In this document: one piece after another, positions 35,292 through 43,764 of the stretch | Layout: each line of letters starts with the position of its first letter | Position numbering within the stretch: the stretch's first letter is position 1 | Source: Lacihabitans sp. LS3-19 | GTDB lineage: Bacteria; Bacteroidota; Bacteroidia; Cytophagales; Spirosomataceae | Length of the DNA: 64,000 bases | Assembly: GCF_024343575.1 (NCBI RefSeq) | Contig: NZ_RJUA01000005.1 | Location: 174,081 to 238,080 of the forward strand | Direction: 5' to 3' | Position numbers and translations under genes: made by a program | Notes under the pieces: model-generated | The model's database searches: none | Told to the model about the DNA's origin: nothing | Seen by the model: the letters and a program-made list of their open reading frames with translations, nothing else

Positions 35292-36417
35292 CATTTAAAG
35301 CCTTTTTTATTCTTTTTATAGCTTCTTCCAAATTTGCCCTTTGTGTAGCAAAATTCAGTCGAAAATACCATTTCCCTCCGAAAATTGAAGCATCTTGTAC
35401 ACCTACGCCAAACCTTTCTAAAACAGAAACAAAATCTTCAATACCTGTGCTTTCGTAATTCACCCAAGCTAAATAAGTGGCTTCTAAAGGCTCCATTTTT
35501 AAACCAGGAATCTTATTAATTTCATTTAATAAATATTCATGATTTCCTTTTAAATATTTGAGCATTTCTAGCCTCCAGTCTTCACTATCTTTATAGGCAG
35601 CTAAAGCAGACTCCATTGCAAATGCAGAAAGCATAGGCATCATACCGTATTTTTTCTTTTCAAACCTATCTCTTAGTTCTTCATCAGGAATTATAGCCAA
35701 AGAACAACCTAAACCTGCAATGTTAAAAGTTTTGCTTGGAGCTAGAAGTGTAATACTTCTTTTTTCAATTTCTTTGTTCAAAGAAGCGATAGAAATATGC
35801 TCTTTAGTTTCATCTAATATTAAATCACAATGAATTTCGTCAGAACAAATAAACAAATCATTTTTCACACAAAAATCTGAAAGTTTTTCTAATTCTTCTT
35901 TTGAAAAGACCCTACCATTCGGATTGTGCGGATTACAAAGCATGTACAGTTTAGTACTAGGATTCGCAGTTCTCTCCATTTCCTCAAAATCCATTTCCCA
36001 CCTTTGGTTTTGCCAAACAAAAGGAATGTCTTGCAATCTTCTTTTCCCCATATCTGCTGCCTCTAAAAAAGGCCTATAAACTGGTGTAGAAGTCATAACA
36101 GAATAAAAATCATCTGAAACACACTGCGTAGCAGTATGAAGCCCGGGTACTAAGCCAGGCAGCCAGACTATCCACTCTTTCTTTATATCCCAATTATGTC
36201 TTGTTTTCAATCTCTGCATTACGATTTCCACAAGCTCATCAGGGGTTCGGCTATACCCTATTACGCCATGATCAACTATTTTTTGAAGGGCAATTTTTAT
36301 AGGTTGTGCTACTTCAAAATCCATATCCGCCACCCACAATGGCAAAACGTCTTCCGAATACTTATCCCATTTATAACTATTTGTATTTCTTCTATCTACT
36401 AAAGAATTAAAATCCAT
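35284..36417 (-). CDS. PatB/MalY-family PLP-dependent C-S lyase / aminotransferase
   Basis: 377 residues, aminotransferase class I/II fold. The start (MDFNSLVDRRNTNSYKWD) and the early LPLWVADMDFEV block are hallmarks of MalY/PatB cystathionine beta-lyases. CNPHNPNGRVF and ICSDEIHCDL follow, and LLAPSKTFNIAGLGCS holds the PLP lysine. The family cleaves cystathionine to homocysteine, pyruvate and ammonia; some members act as aminotransferases. Two SDR genes lie 9 bases upstream and appear cotranscribed. Confidence 0.9.
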   Translation of the reverse strand: MDFNSLVDRRNTNSYKWDKYSEDVLPLWVADMDFEVAQPIKIALQKIVDHGVIGYSRTPDELVEIVMQRLKTRHNWDIKKEWIVWLPGLVPGLHTATQCVSDDFYSVMTSTPVYRPFLEAADMGKRRLQDIPFVWQNQRWEMDFEEMERTANPSTKLYMLCNPHNPNGRVFSKEELEKLSDFCVKNDLFICSDEIHCDLILDETKEHISIASLNKEIEKRSITLLAPSKTFNIAGLGCSLAIIPDEELRDRFEKKKYGMMPMLSAFAMESALAAYKDSEDWRLEMLKYLKGNHEYLLNEINKIPGLKMEPLEATYLAWVNYESTGIEDFVSVLERFGVGVQDASIFGGKWYFRLNFATQRANLEEAIKRIKKALNVI

Positions 36418-36426
36418 ATATCAAAT

Positions 36427-37191
36427 TTAAATCGTTGTTCCTCCGTCTACTTGAAAATTCACACCTGTTGTATATGCCGATGCATCAGATGCTAAATACA
36501 AAACTAAAGCTGCGATTTCATCCACAGTTCCCATTCTGGCAATTGGTAATCTTTTTGTGAAATGTTCCAACATTTTTGGATTTTCCCACAATGCCTGACT
36601 AAATTTAGTTTTTATCAATCCAGGACTCAAAGCATTTACTCTGATGCCGTCTTGCCCCCATTCCTTAGCCAAAACTTTAGTTAGCATATTTAATGCAGCT
36701 TTACTAACACTATACATTCCTAAACCTGGATCTGGGGTAGTTCCGGCTATGCTGCTGATATTGATAATGCTTCCGCCACCTCTGTTTTTCATTACGGGAT
36801 GTACCATTTTAGAAAATTCAAAAGGAGATTTCACATTTACCTGCATAATTTTATCAAACGCATCTCCAGGACAATCTAAAGCTGGTCCGTAAACCGGATT
36901 TGTAGCGGCATTATTTACTAAAATATCTACTCCTCCAAAAACTTCAATTGTTTTATTTAACAAACTTTCAAGTTGGTTAAGATCTCCAGAATGTGCGGCA
37001 AAAGCCAACACCTCAGCACCCGTTGATTCAGATATATCTTTAGCTAAGACTTCTAAATCAGCCTGTTTCCTGCTACTTATAACTACTTTAGCTCCATATT
37101 GAGCCAAAACTCTAGCAATCGCCTCACCAATCCCTTTACTTGCTCCAGTAACAACTGCTACTTTATCTTTTATTGAAAATATATCTTCCAT
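36427..37191 (-). CDS. Short-chain dehydrogenase/reductase
   Basis: 254 residues. NAD(P)-binding TGASKGIG at 15-22, NNAAT near 93-97, catalytic Ser147, Tyr160 and Lys164 (YSVSK), and a C-terminal VDGGTTI. This is a classical SDR of the FabG/gluconate dehydrogenase group; the substrate is not determinable. It starts one base after the stop of another SDR gene and precedes the PatB-like gene by 9 bases. Confidence 0.9.
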   Translation of the reverse strand: MEDIFSIKDKVAVVTGASKGIGEAIARVLAQYGAKVVISSRKQADLEVLAKDISESTGAEVLAFAAHSGDLNQLESLLNKTIEVFGGVDILVNNAATNPVYGPALDCPGDAFDKIMQVNVKSPFEFSKMVHPVMKNRGGGSIINISSIAGTTPDPGLGMYSVSKAALNMLTKVLAKEWGQDGIRVNALSPGLIKTKFSQALWENPKMLEHFTKRLPIARMGTVDEIAALVLYLASDASAYTTGVNFQVDGGTTI

Positions 37192-37192
37192 T

Positions 37193-37930
37193 TTATTGAG
37201 CTGTTAAACCTCCATCAATTGTTAAACAATGGCCAGTAATAAAACTAGCATTTTCCGAGGCCAAATAATAAATAGCCGAGGCAATTTCTTCTGCCACCCC
37301 AAACCTTTTCATTGGTGTTGCATATTTTAATCCTTCTCTGTATTCAATCTCCAATTGAGCATTTTCAAGCATATTGGTTTCTGTAAATCCAGGACAAACG
37401 GCATTAACTCTAATACCAATTTTAGCGTATTCTATAGCAAGAGTTTTGGTCATCCCCACCACTGCGTGCTTACTGGCTGAATATGCGATGTGATTGGCCA
37501 TACCTACCAAACCAGCTACTGAGGCAACATTCACAATTGAGCTTTTCGCATCTTTTTTAAGATGAGGTAAAGCTAATTTAGTCATATGAAATACACCTTT
37601 TACATTCACGTCCAAGATTGTATCAAAAGCATCTTTAGGATAATCAGCAGTTTTAACACGTGGACCCAGAATTCCGGCATTATTTACTAAAACATCAATT
37701 TCTAAATTCAATTTTTCAAAATACTCCCCTACTTGTTGATAATCAGAAACATCCAACTTACTGTAATTTATGGAGGAATTTAAAGATGCTACTTTTTTCG
37801 ATAAAGTCGGATTAACTTCTTCATTTAAATCAATACCAAAAATCGAAAACCCTTCTTTGGCGAAAATCAAAGCTGTGGCATAACCAATACCAGAATTAAC
37901 TCCTGATATTAAAACCTTCTTATTATTCAT
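37193..37930 (-). CDS. Short-chain dehydrogenase/reductase
   Basis: 245 residues. Cofactor loop SGVNSGIG at 9-16, NNAGI at 83-87, Ser137, Tyr150 and Lys154 (YSASK), and C-terminal TIDGGLTAQ. A classical SDR only moderately similar to its downstream neighbour, so an old duplication or independent recruitment rather than a recent tandem copy. First gene of the SDR-SDR-PatB run. The substrate is unknown. Confidence 0.9.
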   Translation of the reverse strand: MNNKKVLISGVNSGIGYATALIFAKEGFSIFGIDLNEEVNPTLSKKVASLNSSINYSKLDVSDYQQVGEYFEKLNLEIDVLVNNAGILGPRVKTADYPKDAFDTILDVNVKGVFHMTKLALPHLKKDAKSSIVNVASVAGLVGMANHIAYSASKHAVVGMTKTLAIEYAKIGIRVNAVCPGFTETNMLENAQLEIEYREGLKYATPMKRFGVAEEIASAIYYLASENASFITGHCLTIDGGLTAQ

Positions 37931-38018
37931 GTTTTATTGTTGATTGAGTTGAATTTGCAAATTAGTGATTTATCTTTTTGGAATTTAGAATAATGTCTGA
38001 ATTTTAAGCAAAAAACTA

Positions 38019-38026
38019 TATTTTTG
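38019..38026 (+). promoter_or_regulatory. -7 box upstream of the 119-residue membrane protein gene
   Basis: TATTTTTG matches TAnnTTTG exactly, 31 bases before the start codon at 38058. No clear -33 TTG is found. Confidence 0.4.
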
Positions 38027-38057
38027 TATTGTAAAAATCAATAATTTAAAGAAAAAA

Positions 38058-38417
38058 ATGGAAACTAAAGGTCAAAAACCACCAGGTCAAAAGTTAATTA
38101 AAAAGATGACCTTAAAAACTAAATGGCTCCTTACTTCTGTAGCTGCCTATTTCTTATTTGGCTTTGGATTGTGTTTTTTTGTGATTGGTCTACAAAAGAT
38201 TCATGATGGATACGACAAAGCTACTTGGATATTCATCAGCCTTTTAAGTTTAACTATAATTTTTACTGGCTTAGCTTTTTTTGCAAATGGAATTATTTAC
38301 CAAATGGAGATTAAAAGCAGGAAGATTTGGAAACAAAAACAGAAATACAATAAGAAAATGAGGGCAGAGACAAAATCTAACTCTAATACTAATATACAAA
38401 AAAGCCCTCAAAAATGA
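38058..38417 (+). CDS. Small two-helix inner-membrane protein
   Basis: 119 residues with two hydrophobic segments (about 32-56, YFLFGFGLCFFVIG, and 68-92, IFISLLSLTIIFTGLAFF). Basic residues cluster at both termini, suggesting both ends are cytoplasmic. I recognise no family. The gene is monocistronic, preceded by its own -7 box, and its last codons overlap a bidirectional terminator shared with the converging 47-residue gene. Confidence 0.65.
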   Translation: METKGQKPPGQKLIKKMTLKTKWLLTSVAAYFLFGFGLCFFVIGLQKIHDGYDKATWIFISLLSLTIIFTGLAFFANGIIYQMEIKSRKIWKQKQKYNKKMRAETKSNSNTNIQKSPQK

Positions 38418-38423
38418 GGGCTT
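38402..38423. terminator. Bidirectional terminator between convergent genes
   Basis: Perfect 9-base inverted repeat AAGCCCTCA (38402-38410) and TGAGGGCTT (38415-38423) around an AAAA loop. On the minus strand it is followed by a run of T and lies just past the stop of the 47-residue gene; on the plus strand the T run is poorer. Confidence 0.8.
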
Positions 38424-38426
38424 AAA

Positions 38427-38570
38427 TTATTTTGCAGCTTCAGCTTTCAAAACCTCAACTTCAACCTTTTCAATATTTGGTCTTAAAGTAAGTCTTTTTA
38501 TAGATGCAACTTTATTATTAGATATTGCTCTATTTTTGCGTGCTTTTCTTTTTAACTGAGTAACTCCCAT
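38427..38570 (-). CDS. Small basic conserved-type protein, 47 residues
   Basis: Starts at 38570 (MGVTQLKRKARKNRA) and ends at 38427. The first 30 residues are strongly basic (KRKARKNR, NNKVASIKRLTLRP) and the end is acidic/alanine-rich (EKVEVEVLKAEAAK). The composition is like a ribosome- or nucleic-acid-associated small protein, but I cannot name a family. That it is a real gene is supported by an exact promoter box 44 bases upstream (TACCTTTGCA) and a strong terminator directly behind the stop. Confidence 0.7.
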   Translation of the reverse strand: MGVTQLKRKARKNRAISNNKVASIKRLTLRPNIEKVEVEVLKAEAAK

Positions 38571-38613
38571 TGCTAAATATGTTTAATTATACCTTTATTC
38601 TGAAATTGAGGTG

Positions 38614-38621
38614 CAAAGGTA
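38614..38621 (-). promoter_or_regulatory. -7 box for the 47-residue basic protein gene
   Basis: TACCTTTG followed by CA on the minus strand is an exact TAnnTTTG box. The extended TTTGCA form is common at well-expressed Bacteroidota genes. TTG trinucleotides lie 10 and 14 bases upstream, closer than the usual -33 distance. Confidence 0.5.
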
Positions 38622-38744
38622 TAAAAATAATCAATCAATTTAAATATTTTATTCAAAAAATAATTGCCAAAACATTTCTACTGCCTTTCATGTCATTTTT
38701 TCGACTATTGTATTTTTTAAAAAGGTTTTTTCGCCTTAAATCTT

Positions 38745-38752
38745 TATTTTTG
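38745..38752 (+). promoter_or_regulatory. -7 box upstream of hisS
   Basis: TATTTTTG followed by CA, an exact TAnnTTTG match 27 bases before the hisS start codon. It would drive the hisS-mltG-thioesterase-BrkB operon. No -33 TTG at standard spacing. Confidence 0.5.
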
Positions 38753-38779
38753 CAAAGTTTTTAATTTCAAATTATCAAT

Positions 38780-40147
38780 ATGTCAAAACCGAGCTTGGCC
38801 AGAGGCACCAGAGATTTCGGCCCGGAAATAATGGTCAAGAGAACTTTCATTTTTGACCAAATCAAAAAAGTATATCAAAAATTCGGATTCCTTCCACTGG
38901 AAACTCCCGCAATAGAAAACTTAAGTGTTTTAATGGGCAAATATGGAGAAGAAGGCGATCAATTACTTTTCAAAATTCTTAATTCTGGTGATTTTGCTAA
39001 AGATATAAATAGTGAAGATTTAGAGAAAGGCTCTAAAGATATTTTGAGGAAAATATCTGAAAAAGGTCTAAAATATGACTTAACTGTTCCTTTTGCCAGA
39101 TATGTTGTGATGAATCGACATAATTTGGCAATGCCTTTTAAAAGATTTCAAATCCAACCTGTTTGGAGAGCCGATAGACCACAAAAAGGTAGATACAGAG
39201 AATTTTACCAATGCGACGCCGACGTCGTGGGAACGGAATCTTTGATTTGTGAGGCCGAAATAGTTTGTATGCTTCATGAAATTTTCGCAAACTTAGGTAT
39301 CACTGAGTTTGCAGTAAAAATAAATAACCGGAAAATTCTAAGTGGAATAACTGAAACTATTGGTGCAACGGGAAAAGAAGTAGAACTGTGTGTAGCCATA
39401 GACAAAATAGATAAAATAGGTCAAGCTAAAGTTGAGGAGGAATTGCTCCAAAGAGGGTTCTCTGAAGAAAATATTGAAAATCTTAAAACGCTGTTTACAC
39501 TACCGTCTTCTGAAGAAAACCTTTTTGAAATATTAAAAAATTGGCTTAAAAATTCAGAAATAGGCCTTAAAGGCGTTTATGAATTAGAAGAAATCTGGAA
39601 TTTGGTTGAAGCAATGGGACTTAAAAACCCAAGAATCACATTTGATCCTTCTTTGGCTAGAGGTCTCAGCTATTATACAGGAGCTATTTTCGAAGTAAAA
39701 GCCTTAAATGTTAGCATAGGCAGTATTTCCGGAGGTGGTAGATATGACAATCTTACAGGCACATTTGGGATGCCAGGTTTGTCAGGTGTTGGAATCTCTT
39801 TAGGTGTAGACCGAATTTATGACGTAATGGAAGAATTAAATATTTTCCCTACTGAATTAAAACATTCTTCGACCAAAGTAATGGTGACTAATTTCGGAAA
39901 AGAAACTTTGTCTAAAAGTCTTGAAACGGTTTCGCTATTAAGAAACAATGGTATAAATTCTGAAGTTTATCCAGAAGATGCCAAAATGAAGAAACAGTTT
40001 GAATATGCAGACAAAAAGAATATTCCTTTTGTATTAATATTAGGCTCGGAAGAAATAGAACAAAACATTTATTTAGTGAAAAATATGAAAACTGGGGAAC
40101 AAACTTCTTTAAATTATGACCAATTAATAGAAATGCTCAATGCTTAA
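38780..40147 (+). CDS. hisS: Histidyl-tRNA synthetase
   Basis: 455 residues, class II aminoacyl-tRNA synthetase. Motif 1 region FGFLPLETPAIE, motif 2 QIQPVWRADRPQKGRYREFYQCDAD, the histidine-specific RGLSYYTGAIFEV block and motif 3 GGGRYDNLTG ... GVGISLGVDR are all present, followed by the anticodon-binding domain. It charges tRNA-His. First gene of a tight plus-strand operon; its stop overlaps mltG by 8 bases. Confidence 0.97.
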   Translation: MSKPSLARGTRDFGPEIMVKRTFIFDQIKKVYQKFGFLPLETPAIENLSVLMGKYGEEGDQLLFKILNSGDFAKDINSEDLEKGSKDILRKISEKGLKYDLTVPFARYVVMNRHNLAMPFKRFQIQPVWRADRPQKGRYREFYQCDADVVGTESLICEAEIVCMLHEIFANLGITEFAVKINNRKILSGITETIGATGKEVELCVAIDKIDKIGQAKVEEELLQRGFSEENIENLKTLFTLPSSEENLFEILKNWLKNSEIGLKGVYELEEIWNLVEAMGLKNPRITFDPSLARGLSYYTGAIFEVKALNVSIGSISGGGRYDNLTGTFGMPGLSGVGISLGVDRIYDVMEELNIFPTELKHSSTKVMVTNFGKETLSKSLETVSLLRNNGINSEVYPEDAKMKKQFEYADKKNIPFVLILGSEEIEQNIYLVKNMKTGEQTSLNYDQLIEMLNA

Positions 40148-41177
40148 AAACAATAAATACCTCGCCTATTTGTTGGTTATTGTCTCCACTTTAGCCGCAA
40201 CCTTTGCTTTTTACTTTTGGCAAGTAGCTTATAGCCCAAACTTGAATGTTGATGGAAAGGAGAAATTTGTGCTTTATATACCCAAAAATAGCACTTATGA
40301 GACTGTATTGGATACTTTAAGAAAGCACCATATAATAAATAATGAAATTGGGTTTGGTTTTATGTCAAAAAGAATGGGTTATAGAGACCATGTGAAATCA
40401 GGAAGATATGAAATCCCCGTTGACGCAAACAACAAAACTATTCTTTCAAAACTTCGAAGTGGTAACCAAGATCCCGTGAAATTGACATTTAACAATGTTA
40501 GGATTAAAGAAGATTTAATTAAGAAATTGGGCACCAAAATGGCTTTTGACTCAAATGATCTTTTGGGTAAATTAAACGATGCGACTGAATGTGCCAAATA
40601 TGGATTTACTCCCGAAACCATTATGAGTATGTTTTTGCCGGATACATATTTTATATTTTGGGATAGTTCTGTAGATGACTTTATGGACAGAATGCAAAAA
40701 GAATATAAAAAATTCTGGAATGAAAAAAGACTTGCAGAAGCAAATGCTATCAATATGACACCAACTCAAGTGGCCGTAATGGCTTCTATTGTGCAAAGTG
40801 AAACTAACAAAGCTGATGAAATGCCAAAAGTTGCTGGAGTTTATGTAAACAGAATTGCCACAAATATGCCTCTTCAAGCAGACCCAACCGTAAAATTTGC
40901 AGTTGGCGACTTTACACTTAGAAGAATATTGAACAAGCATTTAAGTATAGATTCACCTTATAATACTTACCGAAACACAGGCTTACCTCCAGGTCCGATA
41001 GCATTGCCTGAGCGAGTGGCCCTAGATGCCGTTTTAAATTATGAGAAACATAATTATACCTATTTTTGTGCTAAGGAAGATTTCTCTGGATACCATAATT
41101 TTTCTGTGACCTATACTGAGCATCTTAAAAATGCCTCAATTTACCAGCAAGCCTTAAACGAGCGAGGAATTAAATAA
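40140..41177 (+). CDS. mltG: Endolytic murein transglycosylase MltG (YceG)
   Basis: 345 residues. One N-terminal transmembrane helix (about 8-30), a LysM-like segment and the YceG catalytic domain with Glu221 in ASIVQSETNKADEMPKVAGV. It cleaves nascent glycan strands in the periplasm and helps set glycan chain length. It is in an operon with hisS upstream and a thioesterase 4 bases downstream. Confidence 0.94.
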   Translation: MLKNNKYLAYLLVIVSTLAATFAFYFWQVAYSPNLNVDGKEKFVLYIPKNSTYETVLDTLRKHHIINNEIGFGFMSKRMGYRDHVKSGRYEIPVDANNKTILSKLRSGNQDPVKLTFNNVRIKEDLIKKLGTKMAFDSNDLLGKLNDATECAKYGFTPETIMSMFLPDTYFIFWDSSVDDFMDRMQKEYKKFWNEKRLAEANAINMTPTQVAVMASIVQSETNKADEMPKVAGVYVNRIATNMPLQADPTVKFAVGDFTLRRILNKHLSIDSPYNTYRNTGLPPGPIALPERVALDAVLNYEKHNYTYFCAKEDFSGYHNFSVTYTEHLKNASIYQQALNERGIK

Positions 41178-41181
41178 AAAA

Positions 41182-41598
41182 ATGTACAATTTCGAATCTT
41201 CATATAGAGTACGTTATGCCGATGTGGACCAAATGGGTTTTATGTATTATGGAAATTACGCAAAATTGTTTGAGATTGGTAGAGTAGAAGCTCTAAGAAA
41301 TCTTGGCGTAAGGTACAAAGATCTAGAGGAAGGAGGCATTTGGATGCCCGTTTATGAGAACAACTCAAAATACTTAGAACCAGCTAAATATGACGAACTA
41401 CTGACCATAAATTGCATTTTGAAATCTTTGCCAAAAACCAGAATAGTTTTTGAGACTGAAATACTCAACGAATCTAAAAAAATAATTCACAAAGGTTTAA
41501 CAACTTTGGTTTTTATAAAATCTGACACACAGAAAATTACGCTTTGCCCACAAATAATCATTGATAAACTATCACCTTTTTTTAGTCTGAATGAATAA
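41182..41598 (+). CDS. Acyl-CoA thioesterase, 4HBT hotdog fold
   Basis: 138 residues. YRVRYADVDQMGFMYYGNYAKLFEIGRVEALRNLG holds the catalytic Asp of the 4-hydroxybenzoyl-CoA thioesterase/YbgC type (D-x-D-x-x-G with YYGNY). YbgC-like proteins hydrolyse short or phospholipid-linked acyl-CoA. It overlaps the BrkB-like gene start by 8 bases. Confidence 0.92.
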   Translation: MYNFESSYRVRYADVDQMGFMYYGNYAKLFEIGRVEALRNLGVRYKDLEEGGIWMPVYENNSKYLEPAKYDELLTINCILKSLPKTRIVFETEILNESKKIIHKGLTTLVFIKSDTQKITLCPQIIIDKLSPFFSLNE

Positions 41599-42508
41599 AA
41601 AAATAGACGAAATATTAACGAATATTGCTGAACGGTTGAAAGATGTCTATATCTTTAACACAACAGTTTCACTTTATATCTTTTTAGGTATTATCTATAA
41701 GAAAATCGTTAATTTCGACTTAGATCAAAGAGCTGCAGCAGTTTCTTTCAGTTTTATGTTAGCAGTTTTCCCTGGTACTATCTTCCTTTTTACACTTATT
41801 CCTTATGTGCCAATTGATAATTTAGAAGTTCTGATTATGGACTTTTTAAGAAGCCTTATGCCAGCAGGACTATACGATAGTGTAAGAATTACCATACAAG
41901 AAATAATAAGTCGTCCTCGACTTGATATTTTATCTTTCGGTTTTTTGTTTGCCATTTTTGCAGCTACCAATGGTATGTCATCATTGATGAGGGCTTTTAA
42001 TATGGCTCTCAGACAAAGAGAAAGAAGAACTTATTTCAAGGCCAGGTGGATTGCTTTTTTACTAACTTGTATATTGTTTTTAGTATTATTAATAGCAGTT
42101 GGCGTCTTGATTGTAGGAAAAATAACTTTAAATTATATCTCCACTAAAGAGTTTGTGGATCAAAATATTAATATCTGGGGAATTAATATTTTAGGATATC
42201 TTACGATTTTTCTAATTTTCTTTTTTGGAATATCTGCAATCTACTATTTTGCCCCTGCCATGCACAAAAAATTAAAATTTTTTAATTTCGGTGCCCTTTT
42301 TGCATCCATTTTGAGCATTTTAGCTACAAACCTTTTTTCATTTTATCTCGAAAACTTCAACTCTTACAACAGACTTTATGGCTCTATTGGTACGCTAATC
42401 GCGATAATGGTTTGGATATATTTAATAGCATTAATATTAATTATGGGATTTGAACTCAATATTAGTTACAGAAGTGCCGCATTTAGATCCAATAAAAAAA
42501 CACCGTAG
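41591..42508 (+). CDS. YihY/BrkB-family inner-membrane protein
   Basis: 305 residues, about six transmembrane helices. The DQRAAAVSFSFMLAVFPGTIFL segment near helix 1 and YGSIGTLIAIMVWIYLIALILIMGFELN in the last helices are typical of the YihY/UPF0761 (formerly ribonuclease BN/BrkB) family, of unknown function and possibly a transporter. Last gene of the hisS operon; a weak hairpin follows. Confidence 0.92.
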   Translation: MNKKIDEILTNIAERLKDVYIFNTTVSLYIFLGIIYKKIVNFDLDQRAAAVSFSFMLAVFPGTIFLFTLIPYVPIDNLEVLIMDFLRSLMPAGLYDSVRITIQEIISRPRLDILSFGFLFAIFAATNGMSSLMRAFNMALRQRERRTYFKARWIAFLLTCILFLVLLIAVGVLIVGKITLNYISTKEFVDQNINIWGINILGYLTIFLIFFFGISAIYYFAPAMHKKLKFFNFGALFASILSILATNLFSFYLENFNSYNRLYGSIGTLIAIMVWIYLIALILIMGFELNISYRSAAFRSNKKTP

Positions 42509-42530
42509 CAATCTGGTGCCAACGGCGTTT
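42498..42530 (+). terminator. Weak hairpin after the hisS operon
   Basis: AAACACCGT (42498-42506) pairs with ACGGCGTTT (42522-42530) with one mismatch and a 15-base loop. There is no good T run after it, so its action as a terminator is uncertain. Confidence 0.35.
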
Positions 42531-42749
42531 CAAATAAACCTTAACCCATAAAAAAAACTCTTTTGTTGTGTATTAAGATTTATCCAAGTTTTATGCCATT
42601 TAAGCTTTTCTTAATTTATTCTTATCCAAAGGTGTTATTTAAGCTAAACTTGTAACTTTCCAGAATATTTCTTTACTTTTTGAATTAAGATTTTAGTTTC
42701 TTAGCATATTCAGTTAAATTGAACATAATTTTCTAACCTAAATAAAAAC

Positions 42750-43724
42750 ATGAAACAATCTCGGAGAAATTTCATCATGAAATATGGCCTTGCTGCTGTG
42801 TCAACGCCACTTTTAATTCAATCACTTGGAAGCTGCACATCTGCATCTAAAGAAAAATCTACAAATGATGCGATTGCAACAAAAGAGACAATTGACCAAT
42901 TTGGACTACAACTTTGGACGGTAAAAGAAGATATGGCCAAAGATCCAAAAGCAACCCTAAAAGCAGTTGCAGATGCTGGATACAAGCAATTGGAAAGTTT
43001 CACAGGCGAAAAAGGCATATTTTGGGGAATGACGCCAGCTGAGTTTAAAACTTATACCAGAGACTTGGGCATGCAAATGATTAGTAGCCACATAAATCCT
43101 GATTTTACAACCAAAAAAGAGACTGAAGATGAGTTTAAAAAATTAGTAGATGACTGTGCTTCTATTGGGGTAAGCTATGTTTTGAATCCTTTTCCCGGTG
43201 AAATAAAAACTTCAGACGAATGGAAAAAAATAACTGAGGGCTTGAATAGACAAGGTGAAATAACCAAAGCAGCAGGCATTAAAATGGGCTATCATAACCA
43301 TCATATTGAATTTTCACCGACCTCTGATGGCAGCCTTCCTGAAGAAATAATGCTTAAAGGAACTGATCCAGAATTGGTAGCGTTCGAACTTGATTTATAT
43401 TGGATAGTTAAAGCTGGTCAAGACCCAGAAAAGTGGCTAAAAGAATATGCCAATAGATTTAAGCTAGTGCATGTAAAGGACTTATACAAGGAAGAAAGAG
43501 TTAAAGAAATAGAAACAACTGAAAAACCAGAAGATGCATTTTGGCCTTTGGGAGCATCTACCACTTTAGGCAATGGCAGAATTGACTTTAGCAAAATCCT
43601 TAAAATTGCAAAAGAAAATGGAGTTGAAAAATTCATAATAGAACAAGAACGGTTTGACAATTCTACACCTTTGCAAGACATCAAAATTGATGCAGATTAT
43701 TTAAAATCTTTAGTTTTAGTTTAA
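42750..43724 (+). CDS. Tat-exported TIM-barrel lipoprotein (sugar phosphate isomerase/epimerase family)
   Basis: 324 residues. The N-terminus has a twin-arginine motif (SRRNFIMKYG) with a lipobox LGSC near residue 29, so a folded protein is exported and lipid-anchored. The body is a xylose-isomerase-like TIM barrel: FGLQLWTVKEDM, GYHNHHIEF, VAFELDLYWIVKAG and the metal-site VHVKDLY and EQERF motifs. Periplasmic members may be involved in inositol or 3-keto-sugar metabolism; the substrate is unknown. Followed after 40 bases by a symporter gene. Confidence 0.87.
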   Translation: MKQSRRNFIMKYGLAAVSTPLLIQSLGSCTSASKEKSTNDAIATKETIDQFGLQLWTVKEDMAKDPKATLKAVADAGYKQLESFTGEKGIFWGMTPAEFKTYTRDLGMQMISSHINPDFTTKKETEDEFKKLVDDCASIGVSYVLNPFPGEIKTSDEWKKITEGLNRQGEITKAAGIKMGYHNHHIEFSPTSDGSLPEEIMLKGTDPELVAFELDLYWIVKAGQDPEKWLKEYANRFKLVHVKDLYKEERVKEIETTEKPEDAFWPLGASTTLGNGRIDFSKILKIAKENGVEKFIIEQERFDNSTPLQDIKIDADYLKSLVLV

Positions 43725-43764
43725 AAAAAAGCCCAAGAGTGAGAATACTCATCAACACTATTCT

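Noticed and set aside
40572..40940. 122-codon open frame on the minus strand with Cys/His-rich sequence
   Set aside because: Antisense to the catalytic region of mltG; the Cys/His richness is produced by the opposite strand.
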